64,000 nucleotides of DNA, taken from the NCBI RefSeq assembly GCF_038502225.1, contig NC_091382.1:11188243-11252242 (forward strand), given 5' to 3'. Below are positions 1 through 10,405 of the stretch, one piece after another (the stretch's first letter is position 1; each line of letters starts with the position of its first letter). Both the position numbers and the translations under genes were made by a program. Origin of the DNA: Cherax quadricarinatus. Lineage: Eukaryota > Arthropoda > Malacostraca > Decapoda > Parastacidae. The notes beneath the pieces were generated by a model. It made no database searches. It worked only from the letters and a program-made list of their open reading frames with translations, and was not told the DNA's origin.

Positions 1-285
1 GGAGACAAAGGTTTATAATACTTGACGTGCTGTTGGAGTGTGAGCAAAGTAACATTTATGAAGGAATTCAGGGAAACCAGTAGGCCGGACTTGAGTCCTG
101 GAGATGGGAAGTACAGTGCCTGCACTCTGAAGGAGGGGTGTTAATGCTGCAGTTTTATAACTGTAGTGTAAAGCACCCTTCTGGCAAGACAGTGATGGAG
201 TGAATGATAGTGAAAGTTTTTCTTTTTCGGGCCACCCTACCTTAGTGGGAATCGGCCAGTGTGTTAATAATAATAATAATAAAAG
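1..285 (+). mobile_element. RTE-like LINE 3' end
   Basis: 3' UTR of the RTE-like LINE family that dominates the window, cut by the window edge. It contains GGAGTGTGAGCAAAGTAAC, TTGAGTCCTGGAGATGGG and a final GGGCCACC...GGCCAGTGTGTTA followed by an (ATA)n run. The same order recurs on the minus strand at 21767-22016. Confidence 0.8.
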
Positions 286-1115
286 AACAAAAAGCAGGAA
301 ATTTGATGGAAAACTGATGAAACTACGTTTTTGCAAATTTTGCTGCATTTTGCTGTGTCGGCGATTTTGCTCACTTTGAGTTCTATTTCAGACCAATTAC
401 ATAGTTCTAGTTGAACAAATTCTTAGCTATTTCACTAGCATGTCTTTCATTTCATTGACTGCGCACAAGAAACCACGCAATCAACTACTTCAACTACCCA
501 ATAAAGTGATCAGAAATTGGAATTTGGCCAATTTCAATTTCAAAATATTCCAATTTCAAAATAGGGTCAAGAATAAATAATGAGGGCATTCCTGGCACTA
601 AAGTAAGATTACCTCTGTTGCATTCCCAGACTTTACACATAAATTCCATTTTGATTTTTTATTCATACAAAGAACTTTTATTCACACAAAAAATAGAAGA
701 TTTACCATTATGCAATACTGTAATAATTGCACAAATAATATCAGCACATTCGTGAGTGCAGATTAGATCCACCAGTTGGACATGTACTGGACGAGTGACA
801 TGATTTGTTTACTCTTGAATATTGGCAAAAATCAAACATTTCTGCTACTTTAAGCTCAATTTCGAGCTATTTTTAGTCCTGAAACCAATCAAAATCATTT
901 CTATGTGTGTGATATACCCTCCATTCTGTCAAATGAAATCAAGAAACTGAGAATACAACCATAAAAACGATACAAAAATACATTGCCAAGTCGATGTTTT
1001 CAACCAAAAACATGGTCACAGTTTTTTTTCTCATTATGCGCTGTGTGCTGTAGGATTTTTTTTATATGGTGCACACTTACATAGACCCATTCTCTCATAT
1101 CAGCCCAAATTTACT
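286..1115 (+). mobile_element. decayed, end-truncated TTAA-type element copy
   Basis: Resembles the internal part of the TTAA-flanked element at 44816-45886: the same order of AATTTGATGGAAAACTGA, CGGCGATTT, a stretch of short AT-rich words and TATATGGTGCACAC. The 5' terminus and the 3' GACTGT inverted end are missing. Without them no target duplication can be defined. It has no coding capacity. Confidence 0.6.
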
Positions 1116-1334
1116 GTTCACAGCTTATCTGTGTGAGCTAAGCTCATGGCATAGTAGTACAGCATGGCCTGTGAAATGGTTAATTTCCATCTTTTACATA
1201 CCTTGTCAAGACTGTCCAGGGCTGTGGAGGCAGCACATAAAACCTTCAACTCTGACTCTTTTATTTATGGCGCTTCTGACTCCAACTTTTTTAACTACAG
1301 TTTACCAACTCCAGTAACCCAAGAATTATTCCGA

Positions 1335-1690
1335 CTCCGACTCCAGAGCCCAAAATTTGTCTACCAACTTTTACAATTTCTCTTCAGAGATTCTCCCAAA
1401 AGAACCATGTCATCAGCAAAAAAGCAACTGTGACAACTCCCACTTTCCATTAGATTCAATATCTTTTAAATCCACACTTCCTCCTAACATCCTAACATTC
1501 GGCTGTTTTACAACCCCATCTATAAATATATTAAACAACAATGGTATATATATATAGAAATGATCCAATGAAGTATCTCATTAAATAAACAACCATGGTG
1601 ACATCATGCATGCCTAAGGACTACTCTTACTGGAAAATAATCTCCCACTCTCCTACATACCCTTACCTGAGTCTCATTATCCCTATAAGA
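1335..1690 (-). pseudogene. RTE-like reverse transcriptase fragment
   Basis: Minus-strand relic of the RTE-like reverse transcriptase, matching the part of the 22-25 kb copy that spans the FADDT catalytic box (ATCAGCA on plus) and the following VD.F region. Stops and a small internal duplication (around 1550-1590) disrupt it. It is abutted by an L2-like fragment on the other strand. Confidence 0.65.
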
Positions 1691-2440
1691 GGAGATAAAA
1701 AAAAAAAAAAGATCTGGAAGACACTCCCTCAGATCCTGAGCAACCAAAAGCTGAACAAAGCTTGAGATACTGTCCTAACTAACCCATATAAACCACAACT
1801 CCAGCCTTCTAAAACAGCTAACAAGATAAATGACTTGTCAACCATAGGATCAAGTCTTGCCAGCAAAATTTCAGGCACCAATACCCGAGCAAGTGATTAC
1901 TTAGGAGACTTCCCAACATCTCTCTATTTCGTTCCAACAGATCTCACTGAGGTCACTACAATTATTAATTCACTAAAAACAAATCAGGAAATCTAGCTCA
2001 TGTGTTTAAACAAGCAGTGTTTAAATGAGCAGTTCGTGTCCTCTCTCTAATGATTACATTTCTCTTCAACAAATCATTAGAAACCAGCACTTTCCCAACA
2101 TTACTCAAGACAGCAAAGGTTATTCCCATACACAAAGGTTGTGACCCAATAGATGTAAACAACTATAGGCCATTATCAAACTTGCCTCTACTATCCAAAA
2201 TCCTCGAGAAACTCATACAAAAGAGATCACATTTCTTTATAACATCACAAAGCATTCTTAATCCCTGCCAGGTTGGCTTCAGGAGAAACAAAAACACAGA
2301 TAACGATATTATAAAAATGCTAGACCTATTTTACACAGCACTGGAAAAAATAAATATCTACTAGAACCTTTTATCAACCTAAGAAAAGCTTTTCACACAG
2401 TAGACCACAGCATCCTATTTCACTATGGCAATACATCTCT
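1691..2440 (+). pseudogene. L2-like LINE reverse transcriptase fragment
   Basis: Plus-strand fragment parallel to 34620-35370. It includes the RT words KTAKVIPIHKG, NNYRPLSNLPLLSKI and NPCQVGFRRNKNT (residues from the open stretch 2050-2364). It is truncated at both ends and interrupted by stops before and after that stretch. The downstream catalytic Asp boxes are missing or broken. Confidence 0.7.
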
Positions 2441-2520
2441 ATTAATGATACAACCTCTTCAATGCAGGTGAACATACACGTTCTGCATTAAAAAAAAAAA
2501 AAAGCACAAAAGCTACTTAC

Positions 2521-2696
2521 TTCATAAATCTGAGATAGTCTGCCAGCTCTGGGATATGCATAATATCAGCAGGAGTTGAGGCCACATGGGAACCTTCCAG
2601 GGATATCTGTAGCTCATTCAAGGCACGGTCAATATCATCCTCGTTGCCACTGTTAATGTCAGGTTGTGGCTGATTTACTTGAAGTGTTACTTGCAG
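2521..2696 (-). CDS. FERMT-like: kindlin exon, F2 up to the PH insertion
   Basis: Minus-strand exon of 176 bp, phase 0 in and phase 2 out, with acceptor TTGTACAG and a consensus donor GTAAGT. It encodes LQVTLQVNQ, an acidic DDIDRALNELQISLEG block and IPELADYLRFMK. In kindlins the IPELADY motif directly precedes the PH domain that splits F2. The PH, F2 remainder and F3 (integrin-binding) exons should therefore lie left of position 1. Nothing like them was seen in 1-2520. Confidence 0.93.
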
Positions 2697-2804
2697 CTGT
2701 ACAAAGCAAGGAAAAGGTAAGCCAACTCAGATATATTATGACTACTTAAAAAACTAATATAATTAAAAGAACATCAATTAAAAAATGCAAATACAGTAGA
2801 TATG

Positions 2805-2891
2805 CACCTTTGACAGTGGTAGTGTGAATGATGGTGAAAGTTTTTCATTTGCAGGTCACCCTACCTCTGTGGGAGATGGCTAGTGTGTTAA
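2805..2891 (+). mobile_element. RTE-like 3' tail, left piece
   Basis: End of an RTE-like 3' UTR (GGTCACCCTACCTCTGTGGG, then GGCTAGTGTGTTAA). Its poly(A) tail resumes at 8216-8228, so the TTAA element at 2892-8215 landed inside it. Confidence 0.7.
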
Positions 2892-3260
2892 CCCTTTGAC
2901 TGTCGCAGGCCCCTTTCTGAAACTGTCATTCTATGTCAATAAATTTTTTGGAAAAAAAAAAAAATTATTTTTTTTCTTATGAAATGACAGAGAACCTTTT
3001 CCCGATGGTAATGACACCAAAAGTACGAAATTTGGCTGAAAACTCACAGAATTACGCTCCCACGAAGTTAGCAGTCTCGGCAACATATATGCATCGGCGA
3101 TTTCGCCGACTTTGAGCCCTGTTTTGGGCCAATTCCGTTGTTCAAGTTGACCAAACTCATAGCTATTTCTTTAGAACTCCACTTTTTCTATCCATTGAGT
3201 GGTGACGTGTACTTAGCTCTGTGAAGACCTGTTTGCGCGCTCTCTACGAATTGAAGCAAG

Positions 3261-4094
3261 ATGCCCTCCATCGAGCAACTTTACCAACAGCTTAAGGAAG
3301 AATTGAGGTTGGCGAAGATGGAGATTCGGCGACTGACCGAGGAAAAGAAGATTCGTAGTAGTCCTCCTGTTATGAGTCCTCAGGTCAAGAAGGGAAACTG
3401 GTCAGTGGCTGGACAGCAGGGAACGAAGTTGACGATCAAGAAGATGAATGGAAAGGTAGAAACGATGAAGAAGAAAGAGACTGCCGTGGAAACTGTTGTG
3501 GAAACATCTAATACATTCTCAGTGCTACCCGACGAATGTGAGTCGTCTACTGGGAACATCACGACGAACGACACCAAGGAAGGTAAGAATATTGTTGTTG
3601 TTGGGGATAGCCAAGTTAGATATATGGATAGGGTGTTCTGCTTGAAGGACAGGAGTAGGAGACAGAGAGTTTGCTTTCCTGGGGATGGGATAGAGGATAT
3701 TGTTAGCCGTCTGGATGACATCATGAGAGGTAATGGGAGCAATCCTATTATCTGTCTCAGTGCTGGAGGCAACGATGTTGGCAGACGTAAGAGTGAAGAC
3801 CTGATTAGCAGGTATAGGTCAGCAATAGAAATAATTAGGAGTAAGGGTGGGAACCCTGTCATATGTGGTATTTTGCCAAGGAGAGGAGTTGGAAATGAAT
3901 GGTTGTCCAGGGCAATTGGTGTCAATTGCTGGCTGGACAAATGCTGTAAGGAAAATGCGGTAACATTCATTGACAACTGGGACCTCTTCTATGGCAGAAA
4001 TGACATGTATGCCAGGGATGGGGTTCACTTATCTAGGTCTGGGGTGGTAGCACTGGCAACTGCAGTGGAGGGAGCAGTTAGGACTTTAAACTAG
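3261..4094 (+). CDS. CR1 ORF1 with SGNH/GDSL-esterase domain
   Basis: Intact 277-residue ORF. Residues 1-30 are charged and likely coiled-coil; residues 30-100 are Lys/Thr-rich. From about residue 110 an SGNH-hydrolase-like domain is visible: VVVGDSQVRYMD (block I, catalytic Ser), LSAGGNDVG (block III, GGND) and DGVHLSRSG near the C terminus (block V, Asp and His). Esterase-type ORF1 proteins are known from CR1-group LINEs and are thought to help bind nucleic acid or membranes. The first ATG after the 5' UTR was chosen. ORF2 begins 14 bp downstream in another frame. Confidence 0.85.
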   Translation: MPSIEQLYQQLKEELRLAKMEIRRLTEEKKIRSSPPVMSPQVKKGNWSVAGQQGTKLTIKKMNGKVETMKKKETAVETVVETSNTFSVLPDECESSTGNITTNDTKEGKNIVVVGDSQVRYMDRVFCLKDRSRRQRVCFPGDGIEDIVSRLDDIMRGNGSNPIICLSAGGNDVGRRKSEDLISRYRSAIEIIRSKGGNPVICGILPRRGVGNEWLSRAIGVNCWLDKCCKENAVTFIDNWDLFYGRNDMYARDGVHLSRSGVVALATAVEGAVRTLN

Positions 4095-4108
4095 GAATAG
4101 TTAGTGGT

Positions 4109-7044
4109 ATGGGTTTTGGCAGGAAAACAGTGAAGTCCCAGTGTAGTAATATTACGAGTTCTAGGGGAACTAGTAATAAGCAGAACAAGGTAGATATTGA
4201 AAAGCCAGGGACTTTGGGTGATAAGGACAGTAATAGGTTTAGTAGAAAAACAGAAATGAGCAGGAAGGGTAAAGAGAAAGGAGAGTCTTTCAATGTTTAT
4301 TATGCTAATTGCCGTAGTGCTAGGAATAAGATGGACGAGTTGAGATTAGTTGCTAGTGCAGGTAACATTGATGTATTTGCCTTAACTGAGACGTGGTTTA
4401 ATTCAAAAAGTCGGGACATGCCTGCGGAATGTCATATTCAGGGCTTTAAATTGTTCCAAGTAGATAGAAGTATCGGGAAGGGGGGTGGGGTGGCATTGTA
4501 TGTCCGAGATCGCTTGAACTGTTGCATAAAAACGGGTATTAAGTCTGGAGTAACACATACAGAGTCTGTTTGGATAGAATTTTCAGAGGGGCATGAAAAA
4601 CTGATTTTAGGAGTGATATACCGTCCCCCAAACTTAGATAGGGACCAAGGGAGACTACTATGAGAGGAAATTGTTAGGGCCACAAGGCACGATAATGTAG
4701 TAATTCTAGGAGACTAACTTCAGTCATATTGATTGGAATTTCTTGACTGGGAATTTAGAATCATACGACTTCTTAGAAGTAGTTCAGGATTTTTTGAAGC
4801 AGTTTGTGACAGAACCTACAAGGGGAAATAACCTGCTTGACTTAGTTATGGCAAACAATGAATCCCTTGTTAATAATTTAGAAATTTCAGATGAACTGGG
4901 TGCTAGCGGCCACAAATCAATTACATTTAGCATTGAATGGAAGTACGATAGTAGCAATAACTCAGTAACAGTCCCAGATTTTCGCTTAGCAGATTACGAT
5001 GGGCTTAGAGAACACTTATCATCTGTTGACTGGGGTAACGAAGTGAGCTATCAATATGACAGTTTTCTGAACACTATACATGCTGCTCAAAGAACGTTTA
5101 TCCCATATAAAGAAATTAGATCAAATAGAAATGACCCAAAATGGATGAATAATAGGCTCAAATATCTACTAGGGCATAAGAAAGGAATTTATAGGCGTAT
5201 CAAAAGAGGTGAGGGTCATCTTATGAATCAGTATATTGACATTAAGAGGGACATTAAAAAGGGGATAAGAAAAGCTAAAAGGGACTATGAAATTAAAGTT
5301 GCTAGGGATTCTAAAACTAACCCAAAAAGTTTTTTCCAGGTCTATAGAACAAAAGTTAGAGATAAGATAGGTCCCCTTAAAAATAACTATGGGCACCTTA
5401 CTGACAAAGAGAATGAAATGTGCTCGATTTTAAATAATTATTTTCTCTCAGGTTTTACACAGGAAGACACTAACAATATTCCAGTAATTAATTTTTATAG
5501 TGGGCTAGAAGAAGATAAATTATGTAACATCACAGTCACTAGTGAAATGGTTGTGAAGCAGATAGACAGACTGAAGCAAAATAAGTCGCCGGGTCCTGAT
5601 GAGGTTTTTTCAAGGGTTCTTAAGGAATGCAAAATGGAACTCTGTGAACCATTAACTAATATTTTTAATTCATCTCTTCAAACAGGTGTAGTGTCTGATA
5701 TGTGGAAGATGGCTAATGTAATTCCTATTTTTAAAACAGGGGACAAGTCGTTACAGTCAAATTACCGCCCAATAAGCCTGACCTCAATTGTAGGCAAATT
5801 ACTAGAGACAATTATAGATGAGATTATAAGAAGCCATCTCGATAAGCATAGCTTGATTAATGATACTCAGCATGGATTCACAAGAGGCCGGTCTTGTCTA
5901 ACTAATTTATTAACTTTCTTCAGTAAAGCTTTTGAGGCTGTTGACCACGATAAAGAATTTGATATTATTTACTTAGATTTTAGTAAGGCTTTTGATAAGA
6001 GTTCCGCACCATAGACTGTTAAAGAAAGTGGCAGCTCATGGCATTGGGGGAAAAGTGCTCTCGTGGATCGAGTCATGGCTCACTGACAGGAAGCAGAGTG
6101 TGTCCATAAATGGGGTTAAATCCGAGTGGGGATCTGTCACAAGTGGCGTTCCACAGGGATCAGTCTTGGGCCCGTTGTTGTTTATAATATATATCAATGA
6201 TCTTGATGAGGGAATTACTAGTGAAATGAGCAAATTCGCCGATGACACAAAGATAGGTAGGATAATTGATTCAAACGTAGATGTTATGGAACTTCAGGAA
6301 GATTTAAACAAGCTCTATTCTTGGTCAGAAAAGTGGCAGATGCAGTTCAATGTAGATAAATGCAAGGTTCTGAAGCTTGGGAGTGCCCATAACCCTAGTA
6401 CTTATAAGTTAAATGATGTAGAACTTAGCCATACAGATTGCGAAAAGGACTTGGGGGTTATGGTGAGCAGCAACCTTAAACCAAGACAGCAATGCCTAAG
6501 CGTACGTAATAAGGCAAATAGATTACTGGGATTTATATCAAGAAGTGTAAGCAACAGAAGTCCAGAGGTCATACTGCAGCTTTATACATCATTATTAAGG
6601 CCTCACCTAGATTATGAAGCTCAGTTCTGGTCTCCATATTACAGAATGGACATAAATTCGTTAGAAAACATTCAGCGTAGGATGACTAAAATAATACATA
6701 GCATTAGAAATCTTCCTTATGAAGAAAGATTGAAGACTCTTAAGTTACATTCACTTGTTAGACGAAGAATGAGGGGAGACCTGATCGAAGTGTATAAGTG
6801 GAAGATAGGTATTAATAAAGGGGATATTAATAAGGTCTTGAGGATGTCTCTCCAAGAGAGAACCCGCAGTAATGGATTTAAATTAGATAAGTTTAGATTT
6901 AGAAAGGACATAGGAAAGTATTGGTTTGGAAATAGGGTAGTTGATGAGTGGAACAGTCTACCTAGTTGGGTTATTGAGGCTGGGACTTCTGGTAGTTTCA
7001 AATTTAGGTTGGATAAGTACATGAGTGGGAGGGGTTGGATTTGA
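4109..7044 (+). pseudogene. CR1 ORF2 (endonuclease-reverse transcriptase), frameshifted
   Basis: Three pieces in three frames: 4109-4663 (start of the APE-like endonuclease, NVYYANCRSARNKMDEL, ALTETWF), 4743-6014 (endonuclease C terminus, then RT: KSPGPDEV, NVIPIFKTGDK, NYRPISLTSIVGKLLE, DFSKAFD) and 5992-7044 (GVPQGSVLGPLLF, KFADDTK and the C-terminal ICR region). A stop and frame change fall near 4663-4743. An extra base just after AFDK near 6000 causes the second break. The catalytic Asp boxes remain recognisable. The 49230-51641 copy shows the uninterrupted frame. Confidence 0.85.
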
Positions 7045-7390
7045 GTGGGACTTTCACATCAGAGCTTATTTCTTGGGTGGCATTGAAAATTGGGTTGGGC
7101 AAATGTTTTGTTAGTGGGATGAATTGTAAAGGACCTGCCTAGTATGGGCCAACAGGCCTCCTGCAGTGTTCCTCCTTTCTTATGTTATGTTCTTATGAGT
7201 GAGAGAGGTTGGATTTTAGTGGGAGTTGCATATGAGAGTGGATAGAGTTATCAGAGCTTATTTCTTGGGTGGCATTGAAAATTGGGTTGGGCAAATGTTT
7301 TGTTAGTGGGATGGATTGTAAAGGACCTGCCAAGTATGGGTCAACAGGCCTGCTGCAGTGTTCTTCCTTTCTTATGTTCTTATGTTCTTA
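7030..7390 (+). repeat. duplicated CR1 3' UTR
   Basis: Two successive copies of the same 3' UTR sit at about 7030-7198 and 7205-7390. Each contains AGAGCTTATTTCTTGGGTGG and GGACCTGCC...AGTATGGG, and ends in TTATGTTC-like repeats. The second is cleaner at the 3' microsatellite. It may be a tandem gain or two nested insertions. Confidence 0.7.
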
Positions 7391-8393
7391 CAAGAAATCG
7401 CCCATTTACTGATCTGAACTGCCCAATAAAGTGGTCAGAAATCGGCAATTTGGCCAATTTCACGCAAATTAAAAAAGATGCCAATTTCAAAATAGGGTCC
7501 AGAATAAACAATGTAGACATTCTTGGCACTAAAATAACATATCCTCTGTTCATTAGTCACGTCTCTAGGCCCCTCTTATATTACTATTGCTTTCTAGTTT
7601 GATTTTTTATTCATACAAAAAAATACAAAATTTACTGTTATGCAGACTAGTGCATTATTGTAAAAATTGTATAAATAATATCAGTGCACTAGTGAAAGAA
7701 TATCAGACTCCCCAGTTGAAGTGTATTGGACGTGTGGTGTGATTTGCTTATTCCTGAACATTGGTAAAAATTGAACATTTCCACTACTTTGAGCTCAATT
7801 TCAAGGTCGTTTTCATCGTGAAAGTAATGAAAATCATCTCTATTCCTGTAATATGCTTTCCGTTTTATCCCGAGACCATAAAAACGAGAATACAATGATA
7901 AATACTATATGAAAATACACCTCAAAGGCGGCGTTTTAATCCCAAAAAAAACGGTCAGAGCTTTTTTTTTCTCATTACACACTGCGTGCTGCAGCATTTT
8001 TTAGAAATGCTAGTGGTGCATTTTTCACATTGGGCCTATGTGGTGCACACTGAAGATGTATATTATGTTAATATACCACACAGACCCATTCTCTCACATG
8101 TGGGCCTACCAGCTTTCTCCCACTAGATTTGAAGCCGCTAGAATTTACGCGTATAAATACGTCAGAAACAGTGGCGTGTAAGATGTATATACATACGACT
8201 GAAACAGTCAAAAGGTTAAAAAAAAATGCATGACAAGTCTTCAGGGTTTCAATGGCAGCTGTCTTGCCAGAAGTGTGATGACATAACATTTTCAATCACC
8301 CTGTAAACCTGACAACACACAACAAATGTTGACAAGACAGCAATGAAGTGACTGTATATCCTCTTTCATAGACCATCCTCTGTCTTGATGGTG

Positions 8394-8500
8394 TGTTAAA
8401 GGTTAGGTAAGGTTCGTCAGGAAACAGGACAAGTACTGTTTCCTGATACAGGTCTTAGTCATATGATGAACCATAGTGGTATGTTAAAGAAATATTAAAT
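8394..8500 (+). repeat. short TTAGG-led dispersed repeat, partial
   Basis: Begins AAGGTTAGGTAAGGTTCGTC, then AGGAAACAGGACAAG and CTTAGTCATATGATGA. Longer copies of the same order are at 10247-10405 and 54885-55035. Confidence 0.5.
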
Positions 8501-8576
8501 ACACCCTACTTGTATGATAACAATACTGACTTTTTTCTCTTATCAAATATATCTTAGCTGCAGTTATATAATAAGA

Positions 8577-9486
8577 CAGTGGACCCCCGCCTTACAAACG
8601 CATTGTGTTACGTTAAATCTGCCATATGAAGCATTTGAACACAAAAATTTTGCCCCGCCTCACGATAAAAAACTCGTCCTACGTGATTTGTCTGGGACAC
8701 GTCCCGTGTGGCGCCAGTGTTTACAAGCCAGCCAGTGCGGCCGCATCTACGCATACATTCGGAACATTTCACATTATCCCAGTGTTTTTAGTGCTTATAA
8801 CTGCAAAATAAGTCACCATGGACCCCAAGAAAGCTTCTAGTGCCATCTCTGTGGTAAAAAGGGCAAGAATTAGTATGGAATTGAAAAAAGAGATTAAGGA
8901 AATGTGTGCAAAAGTGGGTTGAACTGCAAACCTTTACAGATGAAAATCACCCTGACACAGCTACTGCAAGCCGTGTTGACAACCTGTACAATGACAATGT
9001 TATAGCCAATTTTAGGAAAATCTTAAAGGAACGGGAGGTACAGAGCTCTATGGACAGATTTGTTGTGCAGCAGAGGTCCAGTGACTCTCAACCTGGTCCT
9101 AGTGGCATTAAAGAAGAAGGGAAGTAACCCCGGAAAAGGACTTGATACCTCAAGTCCTAATGGAAGGGGATTTCCCTTCTAAACAATAACTTCCACACTC
9201 TCCCCTCCTCCCATCCCATCAATCATCATCAGATCTTCAATAAAGGTAAGTGTCATGTATTCTATTCTTAGTAGAGTAGTAATTGTGCATGTCTTCTTCA
9301 GTTTGTGTGTACTAAAATTAATATTTCATGTGGTAAAAAAATTTTTTTTTTCATACTTTGAGGTGTCAGGAACCGATTAATTTGTTTCCATTATTTCTTA
9401 TGGGGAAAATTAATTCGGCTAACGATAATTTCGGCTTACGATGAGCTCTCAGGAAAGGATTAATATCGTAAGGCAGAGGTCCACTG
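8577..9486 (+). mobile_element. Tigger/pogo-type DNA transposon deletion derivative
   Basis: Ends are CAGTGGACCCCCGCCTTAC on the left and GTAAGGCAGAGGTCCACTG on the right: inverted repeats in the Tigger style (Tc1/mariner group). Inside are a start-codon region and a transposase C terminus without the DDE core, so the catalytic middle was deleted. TA duplications are expected; TA follows the right end, but the left flank reads GA. Confidence 0.7.
8818..9126 (+). pseudogene. internally deleted Tigger-like transposase
   Basis: The frame from ATG at 8818 starts MDPKKASSAISVVKRARIS, like the N terminus of pogo/Tigger proteins just before the DNA-binding HTH. It stops at about 8922. Another frame (8906-9127) reads a transposase-like C-terminal tail with SSMDRFVVQQRSS. 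The HTH remainder and DDE domain are missing between them. Confidence 0.6.
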
Positions 9487-9825
9487 TATTACTTTTTAAT
9501 GCCTTCAAAGGCACTTGTAAATAATTTACTGAATTATTTTGTGCATAATTCACTTAAATACAAAAAACAGGCAAAAAATTCTGATTAGTCTAAATTCTAG
9601 AATGTTGTAAACTTCCTATCAACCAATTCATCAGAATAAGGGTTTGTTGCATAATAAAAGAACACTCCATACCAGTTACCTCTTTTCTGGTATAAAAAAT
9701 AACTGTGATAAAAATGCACCTGTATGAACTGGCTTTAGAGTTACTTCATATTTTTTGCATGTTCAATGTCAGTTAACTCAGTTTTATCATACAACAATAC
9801 CTAATTTGTTTCTATTTTCCATAAC
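9487..9825. other. unassigned intron sequence
   Basis: AT-rich kindlin intron sequence. I see no exon, clear repeat family or RNA motif here. Confidence 0.5.
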
Positions 9826-10012
9826 AATTGAGTCCTGGAGGTGGGAAGTACAGTGCCTGCACTCTAAAGGAGGGGTTTGGGATATTGTTGTTTGGAGGGA
9901 GATCTGAACTATCATATCTGTGCACCTCTGGCAAGACAGTGAAAGTGTAAATGATGGTGAAAGTGATTCATTTTTGGGTCACCCTGCCAGTATGTTAAAA
10001 AAAAAAAAAGTA
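9826..10012 (+). mobile_element. RTE-like 3' tail with poly(A)
   Basis: Contains GAGTCCTGGAGGTGGGAAGT, AAAGGAGGGGTTTGGGATAT and GGGTCACCCTGCC...GTATGTT, then a 13-A run. A short 3' end of the RTE-like family, probably inserted as a 5'-truncated copy. Confidence 0.7.
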
Positions 10013-10109
10013 TTCATCGGCACATTGTTAAGAGTGTGGTAATCATGTTCTATGTAGAGAAGTTAAAAATGAGGAGAGGAGGAAATGGTTACATCATCTT
10101 TCCATGATT

Positions 10110-10235
10110 GCAAACAAACTACAGAATAGGTAGGGTTTGAACCCAAGGCAAGTGAGTTCTAAAACTCCAGGCCAGTGCATAAGCCACTCAACCAGCTGGC
10201 TGCAATAAGATTCATCTAACTAGGTTTAATACTGA
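10110..10235 (-). mobile_element. tRNA-derived SINE, decayed
   Basis: On the minus strand an A-box-like segment (GCCAGCTGGTTGAGTGGC) is followed about 45 nt later by a B-box-like GGGTTCAAACC. The flanking words (AATAAGATTCATC...ACTAGGT on plus) are shared with the SINE at 37718-38004, so this is a SINE head rather than a tRNA gene. Confidence 0.6.
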
Positions 10236-10246
10236 TAATGAGCATG

Positions 10247-10405
10247 GTTAGGTTAGGTTAGGCTAGGTATGGTTTGTTAGGAAACAAGACAAGTGTTTCT
10301 GATGCAGGTCTCAGTCACATGATGACCTGCAGCTGGAGCTTTTGATCATCTGACTGAGGCCTTCCACTGGATTACTAGTGCACCCCTTTAAAAATTATTG
10401 ATCAG
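10247..10405 (+). repeat. TTAGG-led dispersed repeat
   Basis: Starts with GGTTAGGTTAGGTTAGGCTA, then GGTTTGTTAGGAAAC, CAGTCACATGATGACC, GGAGCTTTTGATCATCTGAC and GAGGCCTTCCACTGG, ending CACCCCTTTAAAAATTAT. A copy with the same order lies at 54885-55035. TTAGG is the usual arthropod telomere unit, but here it is short, degenerate and part of a larger dispersed repeat. Confidence 0.55.

Larger units (their letters stand above)
3200..7390 (+). mobile_element. full-length CR1 LINE
   Basis: Complete layout: short 5' UTR (3200-3260), ORF1 (3261-4094), 14-bp gap, ORF2 (4109-7044), 3' UTR, and a TTATGTTC-type 3' microsatellite. CR1 elements typically end in such 8-bp repeats. The left boundary was placed where the host TTAA element stops matching its other copy. 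No target duplication is evident, usual for CR1. ORF2 carries frame breaks, so this copy is probably dead. Confidence 0.85.
2892..8215 (+). mobile_element. TTAA-flanked (piggyBac-like) element split by a CR1
   Basis: The left end is CCCTTTGACTGT and the right end ACAGTCAAAAGG, so the ends are imperfect inverted repeats. TTAA flanks both sides (2888-2891, 8216-8219), the hallmark of piggyBac-superfamily insertion. The element's own sequence is 2892-3199 plus 7391-8215. The CR1 between them interrupts a point that reads continuously in the 44816-45886 copy. No transposase is encoded, so it is non-autonomous. Confidence 0.75.
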
